Below, one piece after another: positions 25,787 to 35,402 of a stretch of DNA of 64,000 nucleotides (positions are counted from its first letter, which is position 1; the number at the start of each line of letters is the position of its first letter). Under the pieces are notes generated by a model. It did no database searches. It was not told the origin of the DNA and saw only the letters and a program-made list of their open reading frames with translations. The DNA is taken from positions 5,185,501 through 5,249,500 of the forward strand of contig NZ_BNJI01000001.1 in the NCBI RefSeq assembly GCF_016587415.1, read 5' to 3'. The DNA comes from Ktedonobacter sp. SOSP1-85 (lineage in GTDB: Bacteria > Chloroflexota > Ktedonobacteria > Ktedonobacterales > Ktedonobacteraceae). Made by a program: the position numbers and the translations under genes.

Positions 25787-27448
25787 CTAGGCGCTCACCA
25801 GTGATTCCAGGAGGTTATTTTCCTGAACAACAGTCAGTGAGAGGGCTTTGTAGCCAACCTCATCAAAGAGCACAATGATTTTATCTTCCTCGTAGCGCAT
25901 CACCAGTCCGGGTCCCCACGAGGTATGCCGCACGCGGCTGTTAATGGGGAAGGGTTGCTGCTCAACAGGGATGTTCGTGGTGACGATACCAGCATCGCAG
26001 TTTGCGCAGTTCTGGCATGGCCCTTCAAAGACCTCGCCAAAGTAGTTGAGCATATATTCGCGCTGACAGTCATGGAGCTCGGCATAGCCGCGCATCATCT
26101 CAATGCGTGAGCGATCATGCTGGCGGCGCGCTTCATCAATATGAATGGCCTCTTCGATGGCCTGGTGATGCTCAGTATACTCGGGATTGGCGACGACTTC
26201 TCCAGTGGAGAGGGTTTCGATCACGTTGAGCTCTTCCAGTGCAGTGAGGATCTGCATGGTTTTGGTCTGGGAGAGATGGAGGGCCTCGCTTAGCTCTTTA
26301 GTAGTGATGGGACCTGGCTGCTCCTGAATGGTTTCCGCGACCAGCTCTACCTCTTCTGCGTCAACGGGTGAGCGTCCCGAGAGGAAATAGCGAATATTGA
26401 GATCCTTGGGGCTATAGAAGAGGATGGCCCTGGCCGCTTCGCCATCGCGACCAGCACGCCCAATCTCTTGATAGTAGGAGTCGACCGAGTCGCTGATATC
26501 ATAGTGGTAGACAAAGCGTACATTGGGCTTATCCACACCCATGCCAAAGGCGGTCGTGGCCACGATGACCTCGACCCGGTCTTCCATAAAGTCCGACTGA
26601 ACCTGGGTGCGTTCCTCACCCTTCATGCCCGCGTGATAGAAGGCGGCCTTGATACCGACTGCTTGAAGTGTCTCGGCCACCTCCTCAGTGTGCTTGCGCG
26701 TGGCGGCATAGATAATGCCTGGTTTGGCGTTCTCCTGTACCCGCTCGACGAGCGCTTTTTTCTTGGTGCGTTCATCCTGAAAGCGCTCAACACCCAGCCA
26801 GATATTGGGGCGATCAAAGCCCTGGACAATGACTTTGGCATCTTGCATGTGCAGGCGCTCAAGGATCTCTTCGCGCACAGGGGGCGCGGCTGTGGCGGTC
26901 AAAGCCAGAATTCTAGGATGTCCAAGCTCCTCAATAATCGAGCCGAGACGCAGGTACTCGGGCCGGAAGTCATGGCCCCATTCGCTGATGCAGTGCGCCT
27001 CGTCGATGACAAAGAGCGAGGGTTGGATCTGACAAAGGCGCTCCAGCGTCTCCGCGTTGTTGAATTGCTCGGGCGCCAGGAAGAGAAATTCCAGGTCTCC
27101 CTCTTCCAGGTCCTCCAGGATAGTGCTTGCCTCTACATCGCGCTCTACTGAATTGATGAGTGCGGCATTGCCGATGTTGAGTTCTTCAATATTTTCGACC
27201 TGGTCACGCTGGAGCGCGATCAAGGGCGAGACTACGACCGTTGCCCCTTTGAGGAGGTGCCCGGCACATTGATAGATAAATGATTTCCCAGATCCTGTTG
27301 GAAGGACGGCCAGGGTATCGTGTCCTGAGAAAACCGCCTGGAGTGCCTCTTGTTGTCCAGGGCGTAACTGATCGTAGCCAAAGGTTTCGTATGCTATCTT
27401 CGCAAACGGGACTTTGCGTGAGCGCACCTGCTTGTGATCCTGTACCAT
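25787..27448 (-). CDS. recQ: RecQ-family ATP-dependent DNA helicase with extra C-terminal domain
   Basis: A 3'-5' DNA helicase of 553 residues. Motif I is LPTGSGKS (Lys55), motif II DEAH (149-152) followed by the RecQ-specific aromatic loop CISEWGHDFRPEY, and motif VI QEIGRAGRDGE. The RecQ zinc module is visible as CQREYMLNYFGE and PCQNCANC. No HRDC domain follows. Instead, residues about 500-548 read FPINSRVRHTSWGPGLVMRY then EEDKIIVLFDEVGYKALSL, which strongly resembles the Tudor-like C-terminal domain that lets PcrA/UvrD bind RNA polymerase. The helicase call is firm; the role of the extra domain is inference. Confidence 0.93.
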   Translation of the reverse strand: MVQDHKQVRSRKVPFAKIAYETFGYDQLRPGQQEALQAVFSGHDTLAVLPTGSGKSFIYQCAGHLLKGATVVVSPLIALQRDQVENIEELNIGNAALINSVERDVEASTILEDLEEGDLEFLFLAPEQFNNAETLERLCQIQPSLFVIDEAHCISEWGHDFRPEYLRLGSIIEELGHPRILALTATAAPPVREEILERLHMQDAKVIVQGFDRPNIWLGVERFQDERTKKKALVERVQENAKPGIIYAATRKHTEEVAETLQAVGIKAAFYHAGMKGEERTQVQSDFMEDRVEVIVATTAFGMGVDKPNVRFVYHYDISDSVDSYYQEIGRAGRDGEAARAILFYSPKDLNIRYFLSGRSPVDAEEVELVAETIQEQPGPITTKELSEALHLSQTKTMQILTALEELNVIETLSTGEVVANPEYTEHHQAIEEAIHIDEARRQHDRSRIEMMRGYAELHDCQREYMLNYFGEVFEGPCQNCANCDAGIVTTNIPVEQQPFPINSRVRHTSWGPGLVMRYEEDKIIVLFDEVGYKALSLTVVQENNLLESLVSA

Positions 27449-27682
27449 GCTGTATAACTCTTTTCTAGTGTTGAGTTAAGCTTCATTGCTTGCCTCTCAT
27501 ATATAGAACGCTTCATCTGGCAAAAAGAAAACGGAGACTGATCTCAACATTTGCGGGAGCGAAAAAATTTAGCCAACGTTAAGGTGCTTGTTGTTGCTTG
27601 TATAACGAGAAGAGAAAAAGTATCTTTTTTCCTGGCAGGCGGCCATGTGTATGCCGCCATTCTCGATGAAGGAGCGAGCGTC

Positions 27683-27937
27683 ATGGAGACCTTCCCCCAA
27701 TCCGAAGAGCGTCACGATGATATTCCTATTCCGGCTTCGCTGCCTCCCGCAGAGGGACGCGACGATATTGGACGTGAGAACGATTTAGAAAGGTATTCGC
27801 CAGTGGGGTCAGGAGAGCCAGGGGTGCTTTCACAGCCCCCTGTCGAGGGGAGAGTGGATATAGCTGAGGATATTGAACAGGAGCGTCAACAGGCCTATAG
27901 TTCGGCGAAAGACCAGGAGAAGAAGCGGCAGGATTAG
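27683..27937 (+). CDS. Small acidic hypothetical protein, 84 residues
   Basis: ATG at 27683 has AAGGAG upstream. The product (starts METFPQSEERHDDIPIP) is acidic, Pro-rich and predicted disordered, with three imperfect repeats of the type PxEGRDDI or PVEGRVDI, then a Lys/Gln-rich end. No cysteine or membrane helix. I do not recognise a family. The frame is open upstream to 27551, but that part begins with a poor start. A terminator follows. Confidence 0.55.
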   Translation: METFPQSEERHDDIPIPASLPPAEGRDDIGRENDLERYSPVGSGEPGVLSQPPVEGRVDIAEDIEQERQQAYSSAKDQEKKRQD

Positions 27938-27977
27938 TGAGCGTTATATAAGGAGAGATGCCTGGGACAACAAAAAA

Positions 27978-28011
27978 GAGGACTCGTTCCCATCTCTGAG
28001 AACGAGTCCTC
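27978..28011. terminator. 12-bp hairpin terminator
   Basis: GAGGACTCGTTC at 27978-27989 pairs perfectly with 28000-28011. It lies between the convergent small gene and the glycosyltransferase gene. Confidence 0.7.
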
Positions 28012-28063
28012 ATATCATAACGCTATTAGACAACCGTGGTGAAGGAATGAGAGGTGTCTAGCG

Positions 28064-29944
28064 TTACGCTGAAAGCTCTTGCATATCGAGCTGGAGTATT
28101 TCTGGAGCAAGGTCTACGGGAATCTGCTCCTCTGCCAGGCGTTTGACCCATTGGTAGTTCCCCTCAATAGGGGTATCCTGTAGGAGTTGCTGTGCCAGGA
28201 AGAGCCAGTTGATGGCGTTCGGTAGCGTCAGGTAATCGCTATTAGCGCGCTCGGCGGCATCCTGGCTCATGCGCTGATACTTCTCTGTTTCGGTAAGCAG
28301 AGTATACAGATGCTTCGCCACCTGGGTCGTGTTGCCTGGCTCGATCAGGTGGCCGGTAATACCATCCTCGATTTGGAGTGGAATACCCCCCACATTATAG
28401 GCAATAACGGGCCTCCCCTTCATCAGGGCCTCCGTCACCTTGACCTCAAAACCCTCTTTGGTTGAGAGCTGAAGCACCACTTTGCTTCTGCGCAGCAGCA
28501 TGTTGAGCACCTGGTCGCGATGTGGCAGGCGTAACACCTTGATATCATGCGCGAAACGGGCATATGGAGCTGTTTGCAGGATGTTCCAGATGAGATTGTA
28601 GATGGGCGCCCCGTCTGGATCGTCAATCGAACCATTGCCTGCGATCACCAGTTGTGGAACGGGTAGGCACTGCTCCTCTAACATCTCACGCAGCTTGCGA
28701 TAGGCGTCCAGTACATCGGGTATGCCTTTGGAGGGATCGAAGCGCGCGATCTGCACAATGAAGGGACGTGTTTCATCCAATGGAGTCTGACCGGCAGCTT
28801 CCAGGTAGGTATTGAAGAGCTGCATATAGGTATCGAGCTGCTTCTCGCTCAGTGGCTTGTTCAGGCCATCGAGCGGGTCAGTGGTCGCGGGCATGTAGAA
28901 GACCTTGTTAGCGGGCACATTATCTGGAATAAACATGCTCATGGGGTGGCTCACAAAGTAGTCCGCGAGCTGAATCTTTTCCCACAAGAAGCTCCAGGTG
29001 ACATGCTGTGGTGTACCTGGCTGGTTGGCCAGGCTACTCACGATCTGGATGTGTGAGCGGTAAATGATCTTTGCCTCGGGATTGACGCGCTTAATATGCG
29101 GAATAAGGCCAGCGGGCTGAGGATCATCAATCACGACCACATTTGCCTGGGTGAAAACCTCGTGCAGCATCGCCGCGTTCTCTTCCGTCCAGGACTCGTA
29201 GACCTGTATATCTTCAGGCGTGAGCACCGTGTCGGGACTTGAGACGGCTTGCAGGACATTATGTACTTTAGTCTTTGTGATGTCGAAAACTTCCTTGCTG
29301 GGCTGAAGAATATACCAGTGGGCATCGACATCAAAGAGGCGGAGAAGCCGGATGAGGGCATGGCGCATTAAGGCGACGCCACCACCACGCGGGGTCGCGT
29401 TGATGAAAATGAGTTTTCGACCCTGTAGGCTCTGGGCCAGGGCTTCCAGGCGCGCAAAGTTGGATGGTGCCGTGACGCGACGGTAGTCTTCCTTTGTCAC
29501 CAGCTCCGATGGGAGAACCTCATTGACGCTGGTGAGTACCGGGTCCACAATATTTTGCTCATCGAATGTTTTCATCATCGTCTTTATACCTGAGGCCAGG
29601 GTTGTACCCATATCTGCTGGCAGATGAAAGGGGACAATATCCTCTTCGAGCCAGAGACGAGAGTGCAGATCCTGGAAGCGAGGATCGTGCGTAAAGGTAC
29701 TGGCAATGTACTGTAGATTGTGTTCCTGGGCTGCCTGGCGCAAAAAGGTGAGTACCTGCTCTACTCCATCCTGGTGGAGTGGTTGAGTAAAAGCATGGAA
29801 CTTCACATCCTGTTCGCTTTTACGAGTGGCTGCTATATGTAAAGTGTTATCTTCTAGTCGAATACCAGCGTATTTCGCAGTTGGATTTGCAGTTGGTTTT
29901 GTACTTGCGTTGCTCGTACCAGGAGTGTAAACATTTTTCAACAT
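28064..29944 (-). CDS. GT4 glycosyltransferase, trehalose synthase (TreT)-like
   Basis: A 626-residue protein whose core (about 180-590) is a GT4-type, GT-B-fold glycosyltransferase. Visible motifs are FINATPRGGGVALMRHALI (nucleotide-sugar loop in the first Rossmann domain), VVIDDPQPAGLIP, YRSHIQI, VQIARFDPSKGIPDVLDAYRK and, in the second domain, STKEGFEVKVTEALMKGRPV with GGIPLQIEDGITGHLI. The DDPQ and HIQ motifs are characteristic of the trehalose glycosyltransferring synthase TreT and fungal trehalose phosphorylase group. The N-terminal about 170 residues are an accessory domain seen in longer members. It probably makes trehalose or a related glucoside from NDP-glucose; the exact reaction is not certain. 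Weak ribosome-binding site. Confidence 0.8.
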   Translation of the reverse strand: MLKNVYTPGTSNASTKPTANPTAKYAGIRLEDNTLHIAATRKSEQDVKFHAFTQPLHQDGVEQVLTFLRQAAQEHNLQYIASTFTHDPRFQDLHSRLWLEEDIVPFHLPADMGTTLASGIKTMMKTFDEQNIVDPVLTSVNEVLPSELVTKEDYRRVTAPSNFARLEALAQSLQGRKLIFINATPRGGGVALMRHALIRLLRLFDVDAHWYILQPSKEVFDITKTKVHNVLQAVSSPDTVLTPEDIQVYESWTEENAAMLHEVFTQANVVVIDDPQPAGLIPHIKRVNPEAKIIYRSHIQIVSSLANQPGTPQHVTWSFLWEKIQLADYFVSHPMSMFIPDNVPANKVFYMPATTDPLDGLNKPLSEKQLDTYMQLFNTYLEAAGQTPLDETRPFIVQIARFDPSKGIPDVLDAYRKLREMLEEQCLPVPQLVIAGNGSIDDPDGAPIYNLIWNILQTAPYARFAHDIKVLRLPHRDQVLNMLLRRSKVVLQLSTKEGFEVKVTEALMKGRPVIAYNVGGIPLQIEDGITGHLIEPGNTTQVAKHLYTLLTETEKYQRMSQDAAERANSDYLTLPNAINWLFLAQQLLQDTPIEGNYQWVKRLAEEQIPVDLAPEILQLDMQELSA

Positions 29945-30595
29945 CGCGTACTTCTTTATTTCTTCATTTCAAGAACCAGCATCGGGCTTAAAACCGCGAC
30001 CTTGGTTTTACACTTCATATGTAACTAAGTATAACTTCGCCAGCGGGTTACATCGGTACCAGGTCATGAGCCATGATGCCAACGCTTCCTGGTTGCTTGA
30101 ACCAGTTGCGCCCCTCTCGGGCGAGAGCAATTAAACGACATGGAGCAGGCAACCCTTTACCATGAAAGAACAACCGTGAACGCCGCTTCACAGCGACTAG
30201 TTTCGCTCACACGATTACATGGTCTGCCGTGCCCTATACCCTACTATCGGCCTCTTATTGTTGGAAACATAATCCCTAGTACTTTATGGCGTGGACACCA
30301 TAGCATCGATAAATGGCTTAAGAAAAACGGATATAGCTCTTCCTTTCATTTTCCTCTATGGCTTGATCCCGTCTCACCACCTGACCTTCTTATTTTACAG
30401 CTTAGCTGTGAACTATTTTTATCAATATAAACAAGAAAAGCCTCCACACTATTCCTGGTGGAATTTCTCAAAGATGGGCTGCTGGTTGGCTTAGTGGCTG
30501 AGATACAGGAGGCAAACTATACTGAATGTGTGATGAGGATGTCAGTGGGGAGCAGAGGAGACAGGCAAGATGGGTAGCAAAAGGAGGAGACAATA
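29945..30595. other. 651-base intergenic region between divergent units
   Basis: No supported gene. A 96-codon frame (30140-30430) has no ribosome-binding site and an unlikely composition. The end carries AGGAGGAG for the next gene. Promoters for the glycosyltransferase and stress-protein genes are expected but not identified. Confidence 0.45.
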
Positions 30596-31608
30596 GTGTT
30601 TAAGCGCATTCTAGTTCCCCTGGATGGCTCACCTCGGGCAGAGCGCGCGCTTCCGCTAGCAAAAAGGATAGCGCGTGCCACACGAGGCTCGATTGTCCTG
30701 GTTTACGTGGTGGATCCAATAAGTGATCTCTGGGCAGTGGAACAGGCCCCCTGGTGGAGATGCGCCTGCGAGAGGCCGAGATGTATCTCAACAGTTTGCT
30801 AAGTCCTGCACCAGCGGGGGAGGAGGCAGAGATAACGGAGCCGCCCATCCCCACCGAAATGTTGTTACTGCGTGGAAGCGCAGCCGCCAGCATTCTGAAT
30901 GCGGCCTCTGAAACGCAGGCGGATGGTATTGTAATGTGTAGCCATGGACAAAATGCTGCTTCACACTGGCGTATCGGCGGAGTCGCAGCCAAAGTCGTAC
31001 GGCACGCGAAAGTCCCGGTCTTGATGCTCAAAGAGGAGGGCGGGGTGCCTGCGGGCCCACATCCAGACGCGACTGAACCTCTTCGCGTGCTGGTGCCATT
31101 GGATGGCTCGGCGCCAGCCAGGACAGCGCTTATATCGGCGGCTTCTCTACTGGCGGACCTGGCCCCACAAACGCCTGCTCAATTGCATCTCCTGCATGTC
31201 ATTCCTGCTAATGTACAGCTTTTAGAAAATGGGGGGCGTAGACACGAGCTGGTGCAGAAGGCGGGAGAATACTTGCAGTCCATGACTAAAAAGGTCAAGG
31301 AGAGCCTGGTGGAACCCTCGCTCTCGCCAAAAAACTTTATGGTCACCTGGTCTGTTATCCTGGACAATGACGTCGCAAATGCCATTGTGCGCGTGGCCGA
31401 ACATGGCGATACGCAGGATGGTCTTGGGAGCATGCCCAGGTGTGATGGGATCGCGATGGCGACGCATGGCCTGAGTGGCATCCGGCGTTGGGCCATGGGT
31501 AGTGTGACGGAGCGTGTGTTGCATGGTACGCGGTTGCCGCTTTTGATTACGCGTCCAGCCTGGGTCGAGGAACATACAGGGGAAGAGGAGACTGAAGAGG
31601 AGACATAA
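30596..31608 (+). pseudogene. Tandem universal stress protein gene with a frameshift
   Basis: The first frame starts at GTG 30596 (AGGAGGAG upstream) and reads MFKRILVPLDGSPRAERALP to residue 51, the normal start of a UspA domain. The rest, MRLREAEMYLNSL through two domains, is in another frame. Adding one C to the run 30747-30751 restores a continuous 337-residue protein through EQAP-LVEMRLREAEMYL. The second domain starts LRVLVPLDGSAPARTAL and ends with the ATP-binding ATHGLSGIRRWAMGSVTERV pattern. The intact neighbour 31610-32599 is a homologue. It could be a real null allele, phase variation at the C run or a sequencing error. Confidence 0.8.
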
Positions 31609-31609
31609 G

Positions 31610-32599
31610 ATGTTTCACAATGTTCTGGTTCCTCTGGATGGGTCTGCGTTTGCTGAACGCGTGCTCCCGTTTGCCGCTGCCATTGTGCGCCGTGCGGGGG
31701 GAACGTTGTTTCTGGCACGCGTGGTGCGAGTCATTGATAACATGGCGTCGTATATGGCGCTTGCCAATCCCTATGCCTGCTATATGTATGCCGATGACGA
31801 TGTCGACTCGGCGGAGGATGCGAAGAACTACCTCACACACCTGGCTCAGACGTCAGCGGTCGCTGGTATAGAGACTCAGCAAGTGGTCTTATATGGCGAG
31901 GCGGCATCGTCTCTGCTAGCCTTTGCGCGTGAGCAGCATGTGGATATGTTCGTGATGAGCACGCATGGGAGGACCGGTTTTAAGCACTGGATGCTGGGAA
32001 GCGTAGCGCAAAAGGTGGCACGCCATAGTCATGTGCCAGTACTCATTATGAGTCGCGCATGCCTGCTTGAGGAATGCCTTACGCTTGAGAAGCCAGGCGC
32101 GCTCTGCGCGCTGGTTGGCCTGGATGGGTCGAGGTGGGCAGAGTCAGTGCTGTATCCAGTGGCGCAACTGGTGTCTCTGCTCTCAGCACCCCAGCAAGGT
32201 GAATTGCACCTGGTACGCGTAATTCAGTCACTCTCTAGCGATGAACTCGCCCTGTACCGTCGCGCGTGCCTCGTCCAGAACATTGAAGAAGAGGCGGCAT
32301 CGTTGGCATATGAGTATCTCAAGAATCTGGTTGCCAGGTTGAAAGACACGCTTGGAGCGGAAACCGGCGTACGGCTATCATGGGCGATTGTGAAGGGGAG
32401 CGACCCGGCTCATACCCTGCTTCACCTGGCTGAGACCAGTCAGAGTGATGAAGCGGCTCAGCTTTGTCACCTGGTAGCGCTTGCTACACATGGACGTGGG
32501 GGCTTTGAGCGCTGGGTTCTGGGGAGCACTGCTGAGCGCGTCCTGGCGGCGGCGGCGAGGCCCGTATTGCTGGTACGTCCTGATCCTGGTAAAGCATAG
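31610..32599 (+). CDS. Tandem-domain universal stress protein
   Basis: A 329-residue cytosolic protein with two UspA domains. Domain 1 begins MFHNVLVPLDGSAFAERVLP and ends with STHGRTGFKHWMLGSVAQKV, the G-2x-G-9x-G(S) ATP-binding motif. Domain 2 begins CALVGLDGSRWAESVLYP and ends with ATHGRGGFERWVLGSTAERV. Such proteins bind ATP and help under stress, often redox or starvation. The start ATG lies one base after the previous stop, so the two stress-protein genes form one operon. A terminator follows. Confidence 0.92.
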   Translation: MFHNVLVPLDGSAFAERVLPFAAAIVRRAGGTLFLARVVRVIDNMASYMALANPYACYMYADDDVDSAEDAKNYLTHLAQTSAVAGIETQQVVLYGEAASSLLAFAREQHVDMFVMSTHGRTGFKHWMLGSVAQKVARHSHVPVLIMSRACLLEECLTLEKPGALCALVGLDGSRWAESVLYPVAQLVSLLSAPQQGELHLVRVIQSLSSDELALYRRACLVQNIEEEAASLAYEYLKNLVARLKDTLGAETGVRLSWAIVKGSDPAHTLLHLAETSQSDEAAQLCHLVALATHGRGGFERWVLGSTAERVLAAAARPVLLVRPDPGKA

Positions 32600-32607
32600 T
32601 AGCAGCA

Positions 32608-32648
32608 GGTGGGTACATGTTCCTTACAGCATGGAACATGTACCCACC
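32608..32648. terminator. 16-bp hairpin, bidirectional terminator
   Basis: GGTGGGTACATGTTCC at 32608-32623 pairs perfectly with 32633-32648, between the convergent stress-protein operon and the DUF2795 gene. Confidence 0.75.
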
Positions 32649-32680
32649 CGCTATAGAAGCGAGCTAACCAGGGAATTAGT

Positions 32681-32908
32681 TTAGAGCTTGAAGCCCCCCA
32701 TATTCCCCAGGTTCCCCAGGTTTTTTTGGAGGTCACTCTTGAGTTCATCAGACGAATTATAGGTTTTTTCGGGCAGGCGATCAATAACCGCCGTAATCTG
32801 CGGATTGCCTCCGCTAAACTGCTGTGCCATCTGTTTAAGATTGGATGTGGACACAGGGTAGGGAATCTTATTGACCATCTGGTCTACCTGGGTAATATCA
32901 AAGTTCAT
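32681..32908 (-). CDS. DUF2795 family small protein
   Basis: A 75-residue protein, MNFDITQVDQMVNKIPYPVS at the start, with LKQMAQQFSGGNPQITAVIDRLPEKTYNSSDEL cut here as two parts: an LPYP-like 'IPYPVSTSNL' and 'VIDRLPEKTYNSSDEL'. These are the conserved parts of DUF2795, a short helical domain of unknown function found in Actinobacteria and Chloroflexota. The C terminus is Gly/Asn-rich. ATG at 32908 has AAAGGAA upstream; the longer frame (to 32995) is not supported. It is divergent from egtB. Confidence 0.75.
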   Translation of the reverse strand: MNFDITQVDQMVNKIPYPVSTSNLKQMAQQFSGGNPQITAVIDRLPEKTYNSSDELKSDLQKNLGNLGNMGGFKL

Positions 32909-33130
32909 TCTGGTATTTCCTTTCTGTTTCTCAAGCAAATATCTATGCATCCATGGGATGCTTACGGGTCTGTTTTCATCATAAACATGCAGCAAAGGGG
33001 AAAGAGTGATGTGAGAGAATCTGCCATCGTGTAGTTTTTTGCGCCGTGTATGCTGAAAGCGAATGCACCATTGGCAGAAACTAATTCAGCATATCCTTGG
33101 GCGTTAAGCCACCACTAAAGGAGAATACTC

Positions 33131-34441
33131 ATGGTAGATTATGCGCAGCCCAAAACATCCTCGGCCCTGACCCACTCCCGCCATGCTCTCACTGAGCAGT
33201 ACAAACAGGTGCGCGCCTTCTCTGAACTGATCTGTAAGCCGCTGGTGACAGAAGACTATGTTGTGCAATCTATGCCAGATGTCAGCCCGACGAAATGGCA
33301 TTTAGCCCATGTGAGCTGGTTCTGGGAGACGTTCGTGCTCTCCGCCGCCCAACCTGGCTATACCTCGCTCCATCCCCAGTACACATATCTTTTCAATTCC
33401 TACTACAATAGCGTCGGTGCGCGCCATTGTCGTCCCAAGCGCGGTCTGATTTCTCGTCCAACTGTTACGGAAACCTACCAGTATCGCCGCTATGTCGATG
33501 AGCACATGCAGGCCCTATTTGAGCATCTCGACGAGAACCGCCTGAGCGCTCTCACACCTATTATCACGCTGGGTCTGCATCATGAGCAGCAGCACCAGGA
33601 GCTAATGCTTACTGATATCAAGCACGTACTTTCCTGTAATCCTCTCAATCCCGCCTATCATGAGGCTCCTGCCTCTCCCTCGCTCTCGGTGGCGCCCCTG
33701 AGTTGGATAACCTATCAGGAGGATGTCTACTGGATAGGTTATAAAGGCGAGGGATTTGCCTTTGACAACGAAGGACCCCGGCATAAAACCTATGTCCAGC
33801 CCTTCCAACTGGGCTCACGCCTGGTCACCAATGGTGAATACCTTGAGTTTATCGAGGATGGCGGCTATAGCACACCCACGCTCTGGCTCTCGGATGGCTG
33901 GCGCACCGTGCAAGAGCAGCAGTGGCAGGCACCCCTCTACTGGGAGAAGCGGGATGGTCAATGGTGCATGATGACCTTGAGCGGCCTGCGTGCAGTCAAC
34001 AAGGGCGAGCCTGTCTGCCATGTCAGCTACTACGAGGCCGATGCCTACGCCCACTGGAAGCATGCCAGACTTGCGACCGAGGCGGAGTGGGAGGTCGCGG
34101 CCAGTGGCCTGGACGTGAGAGGGAACTTTGTGGAGAGTGGCGTCTACCATCCTGTACCTATGCAGACAGCGCTCCAGAAAGAGGGTCCCATGCAGATGTA
34201 TGGCGATGTCTGGGAGTGGACACAGAGTGCCTATGCTCCTTATCCAGGCTTTCGACCTGCATCAGGAGCGGTTGGTGAGTATAACGGTAAGTTCATGTGT
34301 AACCAGTTTGTCCTCCGGGGTGGTTCGTGTGTTACCTCCCTCTCACATATTCGCCCAACCTACCGCAACTTCTTCCCACCAGATGCGCGCTGGCAATTTA
34401 CAGGCATTCGCCTGGCCAGGGGGGTAGAGGCGCATGCGTAG
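33131..34441 (+). CDS. egtB: Ergothioneine synthase EgtB (sulfoxide synthase)
   Basis: Non-haem iron enzyme that couples a thiol substrate to trimethylhistidine (hercynine) using O2. The 436-residue protein has an N-terminal DinB-like helical domain with KWHLAHVSWFWE and HHEQQHQELMLTD, which supply the three His iron ligands, and a C-terminal formylglycine-generating-enzyme-like domain (ARLATEAEWEVAASG, GDVWEWTQSAYAPYPGF, LRGGSCVT). Length and motif order are typical. It overlaps egtD by 8 bases. No egtA, egtC or egtE is adjacent, so use of cysteine or gamma-glutamylcysteine as thiol donor cannot be decided. Confidence 0.94.
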   Translation: MVDYAQPKTSSALTHSRHALTEQYKQVRAFSELICKPLVTEDYVVQSMPDVSPTKWHLAHVSWFWETFVLSAAQPGYTSLHPQYTYLFNSYYNSVGARHCRPKRGLISRPTVTETYQYRRYVDEHMQALFEHLDENRLSALTPIITLGLHHEQQHQELMLTDIKHVLSCNPLNPAYHEAPASPSLSVAPLSWITYQEDVYWIGYKGEGFAFDNEGPRHKTYVQPFQLGSRLVTNGEYLEFIEDGGYSTPTLWLSDGWRTVQEQQWQAPLYWEKRDGQWCMMTLSGLRAVNKGEPVCHVSYYEADAYAHWKHARLATEAEWEVAASGLDVRGNFVESGVYHPVPMQTALQKEGPMQMYGDVWEWTQSAYAPYPGFRPASGAVGEYNGKFMCNQFVLRGGSCVTSLSHIRPTYRNFFPPDARWQFTGIRLARGVEAHA

Positions 34442-35402
34442 CAAGCATCTGACACTCCAACTGCTTGATTGCGCTCCCACCTGCACAACGTTGCGGCAGG
34501 AGGTCATACAGGGGTTGCAGCAGTCGCCCAAGACTCTGCCCAGTAAATACTTCTATGACGAGTTGGGGTCCAGACTCTTCGCTCAGATCTGCGAACTGGA
34601 GGCCTATTATCCAACGCGCACCGAAAGGCGGATCATGCAGCAGTGCGTGGGAGAACTTGCTGAATTGCTCGGGCCAGGCTGCTTGCTTGTCGAGTATGGG
34701 AGTGGCAATAGCCTGAAGACGCGCATGTTACTCGATACGCTGAAGGACCTGGTGGGGTATATTCCTATAGACATTTCAAAAGCGTATCTGAAGGAGGCGG
34801 CTATTGCCCTGGCGCTGGCCTATCCAGCGCTCGAAGTACTGCCTGTCTGCGCCGACTATACCAGTGAGTTTGAGCTTCCCGTGCCTGCGAGAGCGGTACG
34901 CCAGCGCATCGGCTACTTTCCCGGGGCCACAATTGGCAACTTTGAGCCAAAGGCGGCCCGGCGCTTCCTGCAACAGATCGCGCACACCTGTAGAGGTGGA
35001 GGGCTGCTCATCGGCGTCGACCTCAAAAAAGACTTTACGGTCCTACACCATGCTTATAATGATCCGCAGGGGATCACCGCTCAGTTTAACCTGAATCTCT
35101 TGCGGCGGCTCAACCAGGAGTTGGAGGCCGATTTCCAGCTCGCGCAATTTCGCCATTACGCTTGCTATAATCCGGGTGAGGGGCGTATCGAGATGCATCT
35201 TGTGAGCCTGGAGGAACAGGTTGTGCATATCGACGATATCGAGATCCCTTTTAAGCGTGGCGAAAGCATCTGGACCGAGAGTTCCTATAAATACTCCCTG
35301 GAGGAGTTTGCGCGCTTGGCGCGGGCCGCAGGCTTTAGCGTTGAACGCGCCTGGTGCGATGAGCAACGGCTCTTTAGCGTCCAGTACCTGACAACCCTCT
35401 AG
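34434..35402 (+). CDS. egtD: L-histidine N-alpha-methyltransferase EgtD
   Basis: SAM-dependent enzyme that trimethylates histidine to hercynine, the first step of ergothioneine synthesis. The 322-residue sequence has the family start KTLPSKYFYDELGSRLFAQI, ELEAYYPTRTERRI, the SAM-binding LVEYGSGNSLKTRMLL, YIPIDISKAYL, and FFPGATIGNFEP-like YFPGATIGNFEPKAA. The C-terminal SYKYSLEEFARLARAAGF fits. It is translationally coupled to egtB, whose substrate it provides. The stop codon lies inside the following 33-bp inverted repeat. Confidence 0.95.
   Translation: MRSKHLTLQLLDCAPTCTTLRQEVIQGLQQSPKTLPSKYFYDELGSRLFAQICELEAYYPTRTERRIMQQCVGELAELLGPGCLLVEYGSGNSLKTRMLLDTLKDLVGYIPIDISKAYLKEAAIALALAYPALEVLPVCADYTSEFELPVPARAVRQRIGYFPGATIGNFEPKAARRFLQQIAHTCRGGGLLIGVDLKKDFTVLHHAYNDPQGITAQFNLNLLRRLNQELEADFQLAQFRHYACYNPGEGRIEMHLVSLEEQVVHIDDIEIPFKRGESIWTESSYKYSLEEFARLARAAGFSVERAWCDEQRLFSVQYLTTL

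Noticed and set aside
30140..30430. 96-codon frame in the gap before the stress-protein genes
   Set aside because: No ribosome-binding site, odd composition and no recognisable motif.
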